The notes: a model not told the origin generated them from the letters alone. A stretch of 52,060 bases of DNA from CAKOSP01 sp964369845 (GCA_964369845.1 CAYJFJ010000007.1:1-52060); one strand, 5' to 3'; numbered from the stretch's first letter, positions 33,677 through 42,522 are shown. Translations and numbers: made by a program.

Positions 33677-35712
33677 CGTGACATACCACCCATCAAATCC
33701 CTTAAAGAAACCCATGCTTGTGCAGCTCCATCTTCAGCGCGAACTACATTAGCAACCATATTATCTAATGGAACTCCGTACTGTTCTGCTAATTCAGATG
33801 CAGATGCTCCTGATTCCCTAACAATATCTAATAATGTTCCATTATCATCGAAAATTCTAATTTCAGAAATTGTCGATGCATCTGCATTTATATATTCACC
33901 CATCAAATTTTCGGTGTTTATTCCTTTGAACGCATCACTAGCAACATCATTTCCGTGTTCTAGATTCGCACCATCTAAATCTCCACCTATTTCGAAATCG
34001 AAAGGAGTTTCATTTTCAAGTGATGACATATCATTAGAAGTTCCCTCTAAAATATTATTATCTCCAAGTGATTCAGGCACTGAACCGTTCTCTGAACCTA
34101 AAAAATCTGATGAAGTTGTATTTTCAGTACCCACAACATTTGTATCTGATTCTAAAACTGAGGAATTATTATCAATTCCTAGCGAACCTTCCGGATTAAC
34201 AAAATTAGATATAGCTTCTGTTAAGCTTAGTGCAGTTAGTGTTATCATTGATGTATTAAGCATTTTGCTAATATCATCTAAACCTTGTTCAGAATTAAAA
34301 TATTGTTTGATTTTAGCTATTTTAGACAATTCTTCAGGAGTTGGCAAACTAACATCCGTTATTACATTTTCTCCTGATAATCTTTGCTCTTTCAATTTAT
34401 CTTTCTTGACTTTTATTTTTCTTTCAATAAAATGTGCTCCCAGCATATACCCCGTTTTAATAAAAGCTCCTGCTCCAGGCATAGAAGTAGCCAAAAAGTG
34501 AACACCAGTTCCAACTGCTACTCCACTTAATATAGCAGCAATCGTACTTTTTCTAATTTTCTTATCTGTTTTGATTTTTTTCGGTTGAATTTTGATTCTT
34601 TTTTGATCCGGTTCTCTTATTGCTAAATATTCCTTTTTATCTTTTGAATCAGTAGGATTCTTAATTACCTCTTCTACTGCTTTAAGTTCATCTTTTTTTG
34701 AATTAGAATCTATATTTTCTTTTTGAATTATTTCTTCTTTTTTAATTGAGTTATACTTTTCATGATAGAAATCTTTTAAATAACTTACGTAATCTAAATC
34801 ACTTTCTCCATAACCTCTTTCTCTTGCTCCAAAGTTATCACTCTTATAATCTGGTTGTGCATTTTCAATTAACACTTTTTTATTTTCTTCGACTTTAGAA
34901 TCTTGACTTTTACTTAAAATTTTATCGATTTTTATACTTAAGTCAGACGAATATTCTATATTGCTTTCGTTAATTATACTACCATTTCTTATTACCAATC
35001 CTTTTGGTAAATCTAGTTTCATATCTTTTGATAATTGAATAATTTGCTTTTCATCGTCAAAACTTATTGATGTTATATCGTTGTTTTGTGCAATATATTG
35101 TTTCAATTCATCATAATTTTTATTTTTTGAATATTCTATATGGAAGTTTCTTTTCTCAAAAATTTCATTACTATTATTTACAATAGTTTTACCTTCCATA
35201 GAAAATCCCTCTGGTAACTTTATATTATTTAAAAATTCATAATTAGTAATAATGGTGTTACCTATTATATCTCCTTCTTTATGATAAAATTTAATACCAG
35301 GGTTTTTTTCTATTAACATTTCAATAAAATCTTCGCTTGTTTTATAACTTCTGTTGTTAATTCTATTTTTCTCATTTTCAACAGTTGTAACTGCAACATT
35401 TATTGCTGGAGAAATTATATTTTCAAATATGTCCATACTATAATTTTTAACTTTATTTATTTCGTTAAATTTAGCATAAATTTTTCTTCTAGAAACATCA
35501 TAATTTTCATATTTTCCAACAAAATAAGTAGCTCTTTCTAATGAATTTTTATTCATTAGATTTTTTACTGTATTATAATTTTTATCAAAATCTATATCTT
35601 TTTTATGTTTTGCTACTATTAAATCAAAATTTTCACTATTTAAATTAACAATATCATTAATTCCGAAATATACTAATGCTTCTATAATACTACTGAAGTT
35701 TTCAATACTCAT
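33673..35712 (-). CDS. Large protein of unknown function with hydrophobic core segment (679 aa)
   Basis: Not recognised. The N-terminal approximately 270 residues are alpha/beta with two similar NIKLPEGF / LDLPKGLVIRNG units. A charged linker follows, then a hydrophobic, Gly/Ala-rich stretch (about 385-430) and a second hydrophobic helix (SMITLTALSLTEAISNF, near 490), then a long acidic Ser/Asn/Glu-rich low-complexity region and a folded C-terminal unit (IRIFDDNGTLLDIVRESG). It may be membrane-associated. It is the largest gene of the six-gene operon. Confidence 0.65.
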   Translation of the reverse strand: MSIENFSSIIEALVYFGINDIVNLNSENFDLIVAKHKKDIDFDKNYNTVKNLMNKNSLERATYFVGKYENYDVSRRKIYAKFNEINKVKNYSMDIFENIISPAINVAVTTVENEKNRINNRSYKTSEDFIEMLIEKNPGIKFYHKEGDIIGNTIITNYEFLNNIKLPEGFSMEGKTIVNNSNEIFEKRNFHIEYSKNKNYDELKQYIAQNNDITSISFDDEKQIIQLSKDMKLDLPKGLVIRNGSIINESNIEYSSDLSIKIDKILSKSQDSKVEENKKVLIENAQPDYKSDNFGARERGYGESDLDYVSYLKDFYHEKYNSIKKEEIIQKENIDSNSKKDELKAVEEVIKNPTDSKDKKEYLAIREPDQKRIKIQPKKIKTDKKIRKSTIAAILSGVAVGTGVHFLATSMPGAGAFIKTGYMLGAHFIERKIKVKKDKLKEQRLSGENVITDVSLPTPEELSKIAKIKQYFNSEQGLDDISKMLNTSMITLTALSLTEAISNFVNPEGSLGIDNNSSVLESDTNVVGTENTTSSDFLGSENGSVPESLGDNNILEGTSNDMSSLENETPFDFEIGGDLDGANLEHGNDVASDAFKGINTENLMGEYINADASTISEIRIFDDNGTLLDIVRESGASASELAEQYGVPLDNMVANVVRAEDGAAQAWVSLRDLMGGMSR

Positions 35713-35731
35713 ATTTTTTCACCAACCTTCC

Positions 35732-35965
35732 TTAATTGTTTTCTTGGATGTTTTTTTCAAATATATTTAGTAAACTATTCATTTTGTTTTCATCCCTCAA
35801 AATATAATATTCATCATCATAAAATTCTATAATCTCAAAATTATCTGTTGGTTCTTCTTCTTCATTAATTTGATTAACTAGAAAATACATTTTTCCTTCG
35901 TTTATTTTATCTAATATAATATATTGTTTTTCATTATATTCTATTACATCGTCAATATCAAACAT
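35732..35965 (-). CDS. Small DUF1292-like protein A (77 aa)
   Basis: First gene of the six-gene operon. It shows VIEYNEKQYIILDKINEGKM and YFLVNQINEEEE followed by FEIIEFYDDEYYIL and a C-terminal helix, the same plan as proteins B and D and similar to DUF1292 protein C. SD AGAGGG lies ahead of ATG. Function unknown. Confidence 0.7.
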   Translation of the reverse strand: MFDIDDVIEYNEKQYIILDKINEGKMYFLVNQINEEEEPTDNFEIIEFYDDEYYILRDENKMNSLLNIFEKNIQENN

Positions 35966-35987
35966 ATTTTACCCTCTTTCATGAATA

Positions 35988-36016
35988 ATTATATCAAAAT
36001 AATTAATCGTTTACAA
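35988..36016 (-). promoter_or_regulatory. Promoter of the six-gene operon
   Basis: TTGTAA (36011-36016) and TATAAT (35988-35993) with 17 bp spacer, just after miaB. This makes 31846-35965 an independent transcription unit. Confidence 0.7.
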
Positions 36017-36028
36017 GTTTTATGAAAC

Positions 36029-37432
36029 TCAAATAATTTCTCCATCTAAACTGAAAGTTTTTGTGTTAGTTATTTTAACACTTATTATTTTACCTATATA
36101 ATCTAATGCTCCTTCAACATTTACAAGTTTCATTGTATCAGTATATCCGTATGCTTTAGTTTTATCTTTTTCACTTACTCCCATAACTAACACTGAAACA
36201 GTTTTATCTAAATATTTCTTGTTGTTTTCATTTGAAAAACTATTAATTAACTTATTTAATTTTTGTAATCTTTCATTTTTTATAGTTTCCGGAGTATCAT
36301 CTTCCATTTTAGCTGCTACTGTACCTTCTCTTGGTGAGTAGATAAATGTAAATGCTCCATCAAATTTACAATATTCTACTAAACTTAGCGTTTCATTAAA
36401 ATCTTCTTCAGTCTCAGCCGGAAAACCTACTATAATATCAGTAGTAATAGCCGCGTTTGGTATTGCTTTTTTTATTTTATCAAATAAAATTATATATTCT
36501 TCTCGTGTATTTTTACGATTCATTTTCTTTAAAATTTTATTGCTTCCTGATTGCATTGGTAAATGAACAAAAGGCATTATGTTACCATATTTTTTTATTA
36601 CTTCAATTGTCTTATCACTAAAATTCCAAGGATTACTTGTAACAAATCTTATTCTTGGAATACCTGTTTTAGCAACATCTTCTAGTAAATCATTAAATTT
36701 ATATTCATTATCAAAATCATTTCCGTATGAATTTACATTTTGACCAAGTAAAGTTATTTCTTGGTAACCCTCTTTAATTAATTTATTTACTTCTTCTATT
36801 ACTTCTTCTTTTTTTCTTGATCTTTCTCTTCCTCTTGCAAAAGGAACTATACAGTATGTACAAAAATTATCACATCCAAAAGTTATATTAACCCATGCAC
36901 ATATTTTTGAATCTCTATCATAATTTATATTATCTTTAACTTCTTCTGAATTAGAATGAACTTCTATACTTTGCTTTCCTGTTTTATTAATTATAAATTT
37001 AGGCAAGTCATCTAAATTATGTGTTCCTATTACAATATCAATGTATTTATGTTTTTCTTCAACAGTATCTACTTCACCTCTTACTTGCATTAAACATCCT
37101 GCTAAACATATTATAAGATCGGGTTTTGTAGTCATTTTTAAGTGTTTAGATCTTGATAAAAATCCAAATAATTTATCTTTGGCATTTTCTCTAATTGCAC
37201 AAGTATTTAAAATTACAACATCTGATTCTTCTAAGTTTTCAGTTTCTTCGTAACCAAGAGCTTTTAAATAATATTTTATTTGCTCTGAATCATGGACATT
37301 CATTTGGCAACCATATGTACGAATAAAGAATTTTTTATTCGAAACTATTTTAGAATAATTCTCTTCTAACTTTTTATATTTTATATCAACTTTAGTTCTG
37401 TCTTTTGCTAAACTAAACTCTGGTTTTTTCAT
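36029..37432 (-). CDS. miaB: tRNA-2-methylthio-N6-dimethylallyladenosine synthase MiaB
   Basis: The radical-SAM methylthiotransferase has the UPF0004 domain (FIRTYGCQMNVHDSEQ, NTCAIRENA, CLAGCLMQ), the radical SAM motif CDNFCTYCIVPFARGRERSR and a C-terminal TRAM domain. It adds the 2-methylthio group to A37. The start is uncertain: ATG 37432 (467 aa) is chosen because a promoter overlaps the region upstream; in-frame starts at 37480 and 37489 lie at or inside that promoter and lack an SD. Confidence 0.95.
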   Translation of the reverse strand: MKKPEFSLAKDRTKVDIKYKKLEENYSKIVSNKKFFIRTYGCQMNVHDSEQIKYYLKALGYEETENLEESDVVILNTCAIRENAKDKLFGFLSRSKHLKMTTKPDLIICLAGCLMQVRGEVDTVEEKHKYIDIVIGTHNLDDLPKFIINKTGKQSIEVHSNSEEVKDNINYDRDSKICAWVNITFGCDNFCTYCIVPFARGRERSRKKEEVIEEVNKLIKEGYQEITLLGQNVNSYGNDFDNEYKFNDLLEDVAKTGIPRIRFVTSNPWNFSDKTIEVIKKYGNIMPFVHLPMQSGSNKILKKMNRKNTREEYIILFDKIKKAIPNAAITTDIIVGFPAETEEDFNETLSLVEYCKFDGAFTFIYSPREGTVAAKMEDDTPETIKNERLQKLNKLINSFSNENNKKYLDKTVSVLVMGVSEKDKTKAYGYTDTMKLVNVEGALDYIGKIISVKITNTKTFSLDGEII

Positions 37433-37460
37433 ATACACCAACTTCTTTCTATGCCTTATT

Positions 37461-37489
37461 ATTCTATCATATTTTGCCATCTTTAACAA
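37461..37489 (-). promoter_or_regulatory. miaB promoter (extended -10)
   Basis: TTGTTA (37484-37489) and TAGAAT (37461-37466) with 17 bp spacer and an upstream TG (TGATAGAAT), directly after the preceding terminator. Confidence 0.55.
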
Positions 37490-37490
37490 A

Positions 37491-37523
37491 TAAAAAAGAT
37501 TATCTTACTCTCTCATAATCTTT
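37491..37523 (-). terminator. Terminator of the 261-aa gene
   Basis: AAAGATTAT pairs with ATAATCTTT (37495-37503 with 37515-37523), followed on the minus strand by a U-run. It overlaps the stop codon. Confidence 0.75.
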
Positions 37524-38285
37524 AATATAATTTTCTTCTAGATTAGATTTAGGTATCTTTAAATTAATCATAAATTCTATAATACTTTCTTTTTCGTTTT
37601 GATCAGTTACTTCAAAGACTATTTTATCTTTTTCTTTAAATACATAATACTCATTTTTTAACAGTTGATATGAAACTGCAATTTTAAAATTTTCTTTATA
37701 AAAACCAAAATTAATTATTGAGTCAGATATAGACATATAAAATTCATTTATAAGACCTAGTGCAAAAATACTTTCAAATGTATATTTGTACTTCTCTACA
37801 AATTCTACTAATTCTTTCCACTTTTCAGTATGGTGATACATAAGTGATCTATGAACATCATCTTCTAAATAAGCATTATTTACAAATAAAATTAATTTTT
37901 CCTTGATCATCAGATATAAAACTAATTCATATTCTACTTTTTCACCAACATTTTCCATATATCCATTGTAAAGATGCATCATTTCCTCATCTGTTATGTC
38001 TAGAATTTGTTTTACTTCTATTAAACCATTTTGAGTAGAATAAATGACTTCATCACTTAGTTCTAATGCAGTTGCATCAGCAAAATATACTACCAAAACA
38101 TTATCTACTGTTTCTATGACAATATTTTGATTTATTTCTTTTTCTATTTTACTCACAACATCTGCTAGCTGCATATTTTTTTCATATTCTAGTTTAATAA
38201 TATCTTTAATTTTATAACAGTCAATATTTTTTTCACTTCTTAGTATATCTTCATATATATCTTGAATATCTGATTTAAATCTCAT
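37500..38285 (-). CDS. Hypothetical protein (261 aa)
   Basis: Not recognised. A soluble acidic alpha/beta protein without TM or catalytic signature. It is 19 nt downstream of the 243-residue gene and probably co-transcribed with it. Confidence 0.6.
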   Translation of the reverse strand: MRFKSDIQDIYEDILRSEKNIDCYKIKDIIKLEYEKNMQLADVVSKIEKEINQNIVIETVDNVLVVYFADATALELSDEVIYSTQNGLIEVKQILDITDEEMMHLYNGYMENVGEKVEYELVLYLMIKEKLILFVNNAYLEDDVHRSLMYHHTEKWKELVEFVEKYKYTFESIFALGLINEFYMSISDSIINFGFYKENFKIAVSYQLLKNEYYVFKEKDKIVFEVTDQNEKESIIEFMINLKIPKSNLEENYIKDYERVR

Positions 38286-38304
38286 AACTTCTCATTTACC
38301 TTAA

Positions 38305-39036
38305 CTATATTTTCAATCTTATATAACTTTGATTTTCTTTATCATCAAAATTTATAATTTTTTTTTGCAAATTATTAATATATTGTTCACAATTTTGCAC
38401 TAAATTATTTGCTAACAAAACAACTTGGTTGTTAGCATCATAAAAATCAACAAAATGTTTTATACAATTTTGGGGATTTGTATAGTTATAGAAAATACCT
38501 AAATAAGCAGGACCTCCCTTAACATAAAATCCAGTAGTTGTAGTTTTTAATGTAAAAGATTGAAATGCATTTTGGTATTTTGAAGATTCTTTTTGAATAG
38601 TAGACCATAAACTATAATTTGCAGAAACTATACTTTTGAACATTTCTGGTTCTATCGATTCTGGAGCATTATTTAAAAATAAAAATAATAAATCATTATG
38701 CATTAGAGCAATGCTATCTTGTGATATAACCAAATCATTTTTATAATCCGGAATTATCAGCTCTCTATGTGCAATATTTTGCTCTAGAACAGACTGCATA
38801 ACGCTTTTATGACTTTCTGTATCAAAAATTATTTGTAAATATCCATTAAAGCACTCAAAATGTATGTACAAACCTGTATAAAAATCATTTACATAACTTT
38901 TTATATTTTCTAAGAGTGCGTCATAAATTTTAAATTTTTCATTTTCATAATATAGTAATTTCTCATAATTAATTTCCCTTGATGGATTACTACTAGTTTT
39001 ATCTTTTATTAGATTTATAAAGGTTTCTTCATTCAT
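38305..39036 (-). CDS. Hypothetical protein (243 aa)
   Basis: Not recognised. ATG 39036 (MNEETFINLIKDK) has SD GAGGT 6 nt upstream; in-frame sequence further upstream crosses a terminator-like hairpin and is not coding-like. The C-terminal half is aromatic-rich alpha/beta (YAYLGIFYNYTN-like). Preceded by an unusual leader. Confidence 0.6.
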   Translation of the reverse strand: MNEETFINLIKDKTSSNPSREINYEKLLYYENEKFKIYDALLENIKSYVNDFYTGLYIHFECFNGYLQIIFDTESHKSVMQSVLEQNIAHRELIIPDYKNDLVISQDSIALMHNDLLFLFLNNAPESIEPEMFKSIVSANYSLWSTIQKESSKYQNAFQSFTLKTTTTGFYVKGGPAYLGIFYNYTNPQNCIKHFVDFYDANNQVVLLANNLVQNCEQYINNLQKKIINFDDKENQSYIRLKI

Positions 39037-39076
39037 ATTTACCTCGTCTAGTTTTATAATAACACATTTTTTAATA

Positions 39077-39111
39077 AAAATAAAAAGAAACGTGCTGTAA
39101 AGTTTCTTTTT
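39077..39111 (-). terminator. Terminator-like hairpin ahead of the 243-aa gene
   Basis: AAAAAGAAAC pairs with GTTTCTTTTT (39082-39091 with 39102-39111), followed on the minus strand by UUUUUAUUUUU. It lies about 40 nt upstream of the ATG, so it would either end a short RNA or act as attenuator. Confidence 0.65.
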
Positions 39112-39275
39112 ATGTGAAAACAATAGTATTGGTATTGATTGGGTTGATTTGGGTAAGATATATTTGTGTGAATTATTTGGTAGGATAAAAAAATTATACC
39201 AATACTTTTTGCTTTCGAGACTGTATTTTATACTAAATAAAATATATTTCAACACTTTCGACAAATGTTGTCAAA
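39112..39275 (-). ncRNA. Candidate leader RNA or small RNA
   Basis: The region is gene-free. On the minus strand it has TTGACA near 39267-39272 and TTGAAA with TAAAAT 16 bp downstream as possible promoters, an 11 bp inverted repeat (AGTATTGGTAT against ATACCAATACT) enclosing a C/A-rich single-stranded stretch, and ends at the terminator-like hairpin. No known RNA family was recognised. Confidence 0.35.
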
Positions 39276-39282
39276 ATATGCC

Positions 39283-39311
39283 AAAAAAAAGAAATGAAGT
39301 TAATCATTTCT
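39283..39311 (-). terminator. serS terminator
   Basis: AGAAATGA pairs with TCATTTCT (39290-39297 with 39304-39311), followed by eight U on the minus strand. Confidence 0.8.
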
Positions 39312-40596
39312 ATTTATCAATTGTAATTTTTTCAATACCACCCATATAAGGTCTTAACGCTTCTGGAATATTAATTGAGCCATCTTCATTATAATTATTT
39401 TCGATGAAACCAATTAATCCTCTCGGTGTTGCTAGTACAGTATTATTTAATGTATGTACATAGTATGTACCATTTTCTCCTTTAGTTCTAATTCCAAGTC
39501 TTCTTGCTTGTGCATCTCCTAAAGTTGAACATGAACCTACTTCAAAATATTTTTGTTGTCTAGGACTCCAAGCTTCTATATCCACTGATTTTACTTTAAG
39601 ATCTGCTAAATCACCTGAACAACATTCTAATGTTCTAACTGGAACATCTAAACTTCTAAAGAAATCAACTGTTAACTTCCACATTTTATTGTACCACTGC
39701 ATTGAATCTTCTGGTTTACAAAGTACTACCATTTCTTGTTTTTCGAATTGATGAACTCTATATATTCCTCTTTCTTCAATTCCATGTGCTCCAACTTCTT
39801 TTCTAAAGCATGGTGAGTAACTAGTTAAATTTATAGGTAACGAATCTTCTTTTACTATTTGATCTTTATATTTACCAATCATAGAGTGCTCACTAGTTCC
39901 GATTAAAAATAAATCTTCTCCTTCAATTTTGTACATCATTGCATCCATTTCAGCAAAACTCATTACTCCTGTTACTACATCTGATCTAATCATAAATGGT
40001 GGAATACAGTAAGTAAACCCACTATCTATCATAAAATCTCTAGCATAAGATAACATTGCAGAGTGAAGTCTTGCAATTGGCCCCATCAAATAGTAAAAAC
40101 CATTTCCACTAGTTCTTCCTGCCGATTCTTTATCTAAACCTGAAAGTCTTTCTATTATTTCTGCATGATATGGGATTTCAAAACTTGGAACTACAGGCTC
40201 TCCATATTTTTCAAGTTCTACATTTTCTTCATCACTTTTACCAATTGGTACAGTTACATCCATAATATTAGGTATAACCATCATAATATCTTTGATTTCA
40301 GCTAAAAGTTTTTCTTCTTCTTTTTCTAAAGATAAAATATTTTCTCCATAAGTACTTACTTTAGCTTTAATTTCTTCTGCTTTTTCCTTATCTCCACTTC
40401 TTATCAAAGAACCTATTTCTGAACTTAACTTATTTTTCTCATTTCTAAGTTCATCTGCATTAGTTTTAATTTTTCTATATTCTATATCTAAATTATAAAC
40501 TTTATCTACTAATTCCAATTTATCTTCTTGAAATTTGTTTTTAATATTTTCTTTTACTAATTCTTTATTTTCTCTTATTAAAGTAATATCTATCAT
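39310..40596 (-). CDS. serS: Seryl-tRNA synthetase
   Basis: The 428-residue class II enzyme has the N-terminal antiparallel coiled coil (about 25-105), LIGTSEHSM, motif 2 SPCFRKEVGAHGIEERGIYRVHQF, and motif 3 LNNTVLATPRGLIGFIENN. It charges tRNA-Ser. SD AGAGGAG is ahead of ATG; a normal promoter and no T-box are seen. Confidence 0.97.
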   Translation of the reverse strand: MIDITLIRENKELVKENIKNKFQEDKLELVDKVYNLDIEYRKIKTNADELRNEKNKLSSEIGSLIRSGDKEKAEEIKAKVSTYGENILSLEKEEEKLLAEIKDIMMVIPNIMDVTVPIGKSDEENVELEKYGEPVVPSFEIPYHAEIIERLSGLDKESAGRTSGNGFYYLMGPIARLHSAMLSYARDFMIDSGFTYCIPPFMIRSDVVTGVMSFAEMDAMMYKIEGEDLFLIGTSEHSMIGKYKDQIVKEDSLPINLTSYSPCFRKEVGAHGIEERGIYRVHQFEKQEMVVLCKPEDSMQWYNKMWKLTVDFFRSLDVPVRTLECCSGDLADLKVKSVDIEAWSPRQQKYFEVGSCSTLGDAQARRLGIRTKGENGTYYVHTLNNTVLATPRGLIGFIENNYNEDGSINIPEALRPYMGGIEKITIDK

Positions 40597-40616
40597 ATAA
40601 ATTCTCCTCTCTTAAT

Positions 40617-40645
40617 ATTATAAAACTTTATTAGCTTTTAAGCAA
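40617..40645 (-). promoter_or_regulatory. serS promoter
   Basis: TTGCTT (40640-40645) and TATAAT (40617-40622), 17 bp spacer. Confidence 0.7.
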
Positions 40646-40664
40646 GTTTTCATAATTATTTAAA

Positions 40665-40693
40665 TGAAAAAACTAACATTTTTGCTAGTTTTT
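40665..40693 (-). terminator. Terminator of the AAA+/small membrane protein operon
   Basis: AAAACTA pairs with TAGTTTT (40669-40675 with 40686-40692), followed by a short U-run on the minus strand. Confidence 0.65.
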
Positions 40694-40880
40694 ATTTTTT
40701 AAAGGCATCAAATGCCACTAATTTTAATATTAAAGCTATTACTCCAACATTTATAAGCATTACTACAAGGTCTCCACCTTGATCTGGAAACACACTATGA
40801 ACAGCTTCACTATAACCTTGATAAAAATTAACTATAGCTTCCCATATACCATAAAAAAATTCTTGAATACTAGTTAACAT
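40692..40880 (-). CDS. Small membrane protein (62 aa)
   Basis: An amphipathic N-terminus (FFYGIWEAIVNFYQGYSEAV) is followed by one clear TM helix (VVMLINVGVIALILKLVAF) and a short basic tail. It overlaps the 3' end of the AAA+ gene by 11 nt, so translation is coupled. No family recognised; the pairing suggests a membrane tether or regulator of the ATPase. Confidence 0.65.
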   Translation of the reverse strand: MLTSIQEFFYGIWEAIVNFYQGYSEAVHSVFPDQGGDLVVMLINVGVIALILKLVAFDAFKK

Positions 40881-41790
40881 CGTTTAAATCAACACCTTCC
40901 GTTAATATTAGTTCACTAAATTGTTCTTTAAAAACTTCAATATCCTTTAATTTACTATCTTCATAAACATTTTTAGCATTGTATATTGCTTTATAAAAAT
41001 GTTTTATTTTAACTTCTTTTTCATTATCAAATAGTGCATACGTTAACGCATTTGATATAATTGTGAAACATATATCAGGATATCTACTTGATATTTCATA
41101 TACTCTTTTATACTCGTCTGTCATTTCTACAATAAACTTCATTATTTTTTCTGTTATAAATGGTGAATATATTATTTTTACTCCAACTTTTTTTTCAAAT
41201 TTAGGTAATGAACCCATTAATATTTTAACAGTTGTTTCTTGATCAGCTTCTTTTATATCGATTTTTTGAAATCTTCTTAAAAATGCTCTATCTCTTAAAA
41301 TATATTGTTCATATTCATCAGTAGTTGTAGCTCCAATCATTTTGATTGTTCCTCTATCAAGTCCTGCTTTAAGCATATTTGCAAAGTCAAGTCCACCATC
41401 TTTATTAATTAATAAATGTGTCTCATCAATAAATATAATCGTTTTACTTTTATAAGCAAGTTCTCTTACTAACATGTCCATTCTGTTCTCCATTTGACCT
41501 TCACTCATTGTCGAACCTATTAAACTTGTTATATTTATTTTAATTATTTCATAATCTTTAAGCGCATCTGGAACTAGTCCTTTTTGAATTCTATAAGCAA
41601 CTCCTTCTACAATGGCAGTTTTACCTATACCAGGTTTCCCTACTAAAAGTGCACTTTTTTCTGGAGTTAAAAGAGTTAATATACATTCTTTTATCTCTTG
41701 CTCTCTACCTATTGCTGGATCAGTTATATATTCTTCTGAACTTAAATTTGTTCCGTATCTTTCTATTACACTTACGTATTCTTCTAACAC
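40870..41790 (-). CDS. Single-domain Clp-type AAA+ ATPase
   Basis: The product (about 306 residues) matches the first AAA+ domain of ClpA/B/C: ITDPAIGREQEIKE, Walker A VGKPGIGKTAIVEGVA, Walker B TIIFIDETHLL, sensor-1 IGATTTDEY and arginine-finger segment RDRAFLRRFQKI. There is no N-domain, second AAA+ domain or ClpP loop. GTG 41790 is the likely start (SD AAAGG); another GTG at 41799 lies within that SD. It may remodel a membrane complex together with the 62-residue partner. Confidence 0.85.
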   Translation of the reverse strand: MLEEYVSVIERYGTNLSSEEYITDPAIGREQEIKECILTLLTPEKSALLVGKPGIGKTAIVEGVAYRIQKGLVPDALKDYEIIKINITSLIGSTMSEGQMENRMDMLVRELAYKSKTIIFIDETHLLINKDGGLDFANMLKAGLDRGTIKMIGATTTDEYEQYILRDRAFLRRFQKIDIKEADQETTVKILMGSLPKFEKKVGVKIIYSPFITEKIMKFIVEMTDEYKRVYEISSRYPDICFTIISNALTYALFDNEKEVKIKHFYKAIYNAKNVYEDSKLKDIEVFKEQFSELILTEGVDLNDVN

Positions 41791-41849
41791 TTTTATCACC
41801 TTTATAAATTATATCATGTATAATTTAATATGTACAATATTTTAACTTT

Positions 41850-42335
41850 TTATTTTATTATATACTCTTTAAATTTGTTTATTAACTCTTTATATATTTG
41901 ATTTGTTTCTTCTTTACTACCTTCTAATGCTACTACAAACATTTTTTCTGGACTATAATATGTATCTAACTCAAATGTAACTTTGTTTTTTTCATAAACT
42001 ATTCTAGTTCTATTTAAAGTTTTATAATATTTGTAACCGTGAAATTCCAAAATTGAATCTATTTCTTCGTCCGATTTATATTTTAAAGGCAAAGTTTCTT
42101 TTCTTTCTTTTAATATTTTACTTGAGCAGTCATCTTCTTTAAAATCTAATTCTTTTTGATTTTTATTATCAATAATTTTAGTGGTTTTTCTAGCTAGTGA
42201 ACCTGCTAAATTTCTATACATTTCTCTAATTTCTTTATTTTCACTTATTTTTATATATCCATTTTTATCACAGTAAGTTATAAATGGAGTTATATCTCTA
42301 ACTTTAAAACTATACTCATACTCTATATTAACCAT
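41850..42335 (-). CDS. CYTH-like domain protein (161 aa)
   Basis: Features recall CYTH/triphosphate-tunnel proteins: IEYEYSFKV (in place of ExExK), MYRNLAG.LARK, ERKETLPLKY, NRTRIVYEK and FELDTYYS. The signature Glu/Lys set is only partly kept, so substrate and activity are uncertain. ATG 42335 has SD AAAGGTG 7 nt upstream; ATG 42341 is too close to it. Confidence 0.6.
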   Translation of the reverse strand: MVNIEYEYSFKVRDITPFITYCDKNGYIKISENKEIREMYRNLAGSLARKTTKIIDNKNQKELDFKEDDCSSKILKERKETLPLKYKSDEEIDSILEFHGYKYYKTLNRTRIVYEKNKVTFELDTYYSPEKMFVVALEGSKEETNQIYKELINKFKEYIIK

Positions 42336-42401
42336 AAACATTCACCTTTACCACTTTGGTTTTACCAAACTTATTTAGTTATTACAATATGATTTAAGCA
42401 T

Positions 42402-42426
42402 AAAAAAAAGCCCTAAGTGGACTTTG
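42402..42426 (-). terminator. Terminator of tRNA-Asn
   Basis: On the minus strand AAAGUCC pairs with GGGCUUU (one U-G), loop of 5 nt, then a U-run. Confidence 0.75.
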
Positions 42427-42435
42427 ATTTTTTAA

Positions 42436-42511
42436 TGGCGCTCGTTATAGGACTCGAACCTATGACCTAACGGTTAACAGCCGTGCGCTCTACCGACTGA
42501 GCTAAACGAGC
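42436..42511 (-). tRNA. tRNA-Asn (GTT), CCA encoded
   Basis: Acceptor GCTCGTT/AACGAGC, D-arm AGCTCAGTCGGTAGAGC, anticodon loop CTGTTAA, T-arm AGGTTCGAGTCCT and genomic CCA are all present. The anticodon GTT reads Asn codons. Confidence 0.97.
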
Positions 42512-42522
42512 ACTGCAAAATA

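Noticed and set aside
33914..34501. Long open frame on the plus strand opposite the 679-aa gene
   Set aside because: It has no SD or promoter and its composition is the mirror of the minus-strand acidic low-complexity region.
39258..39277. SOS-like palindrome (TTTGACAACATTTGTCGAAA)
   Set aside because: It deviates from the LexA consensus and is better read as part of a -35 region; no SOS gene follows.
39149..39349. Plus-strand open frame of 66 codons
   Set aside because: No SD, and it runs into the serS gene antisense; the region is better explained as leader DNA.
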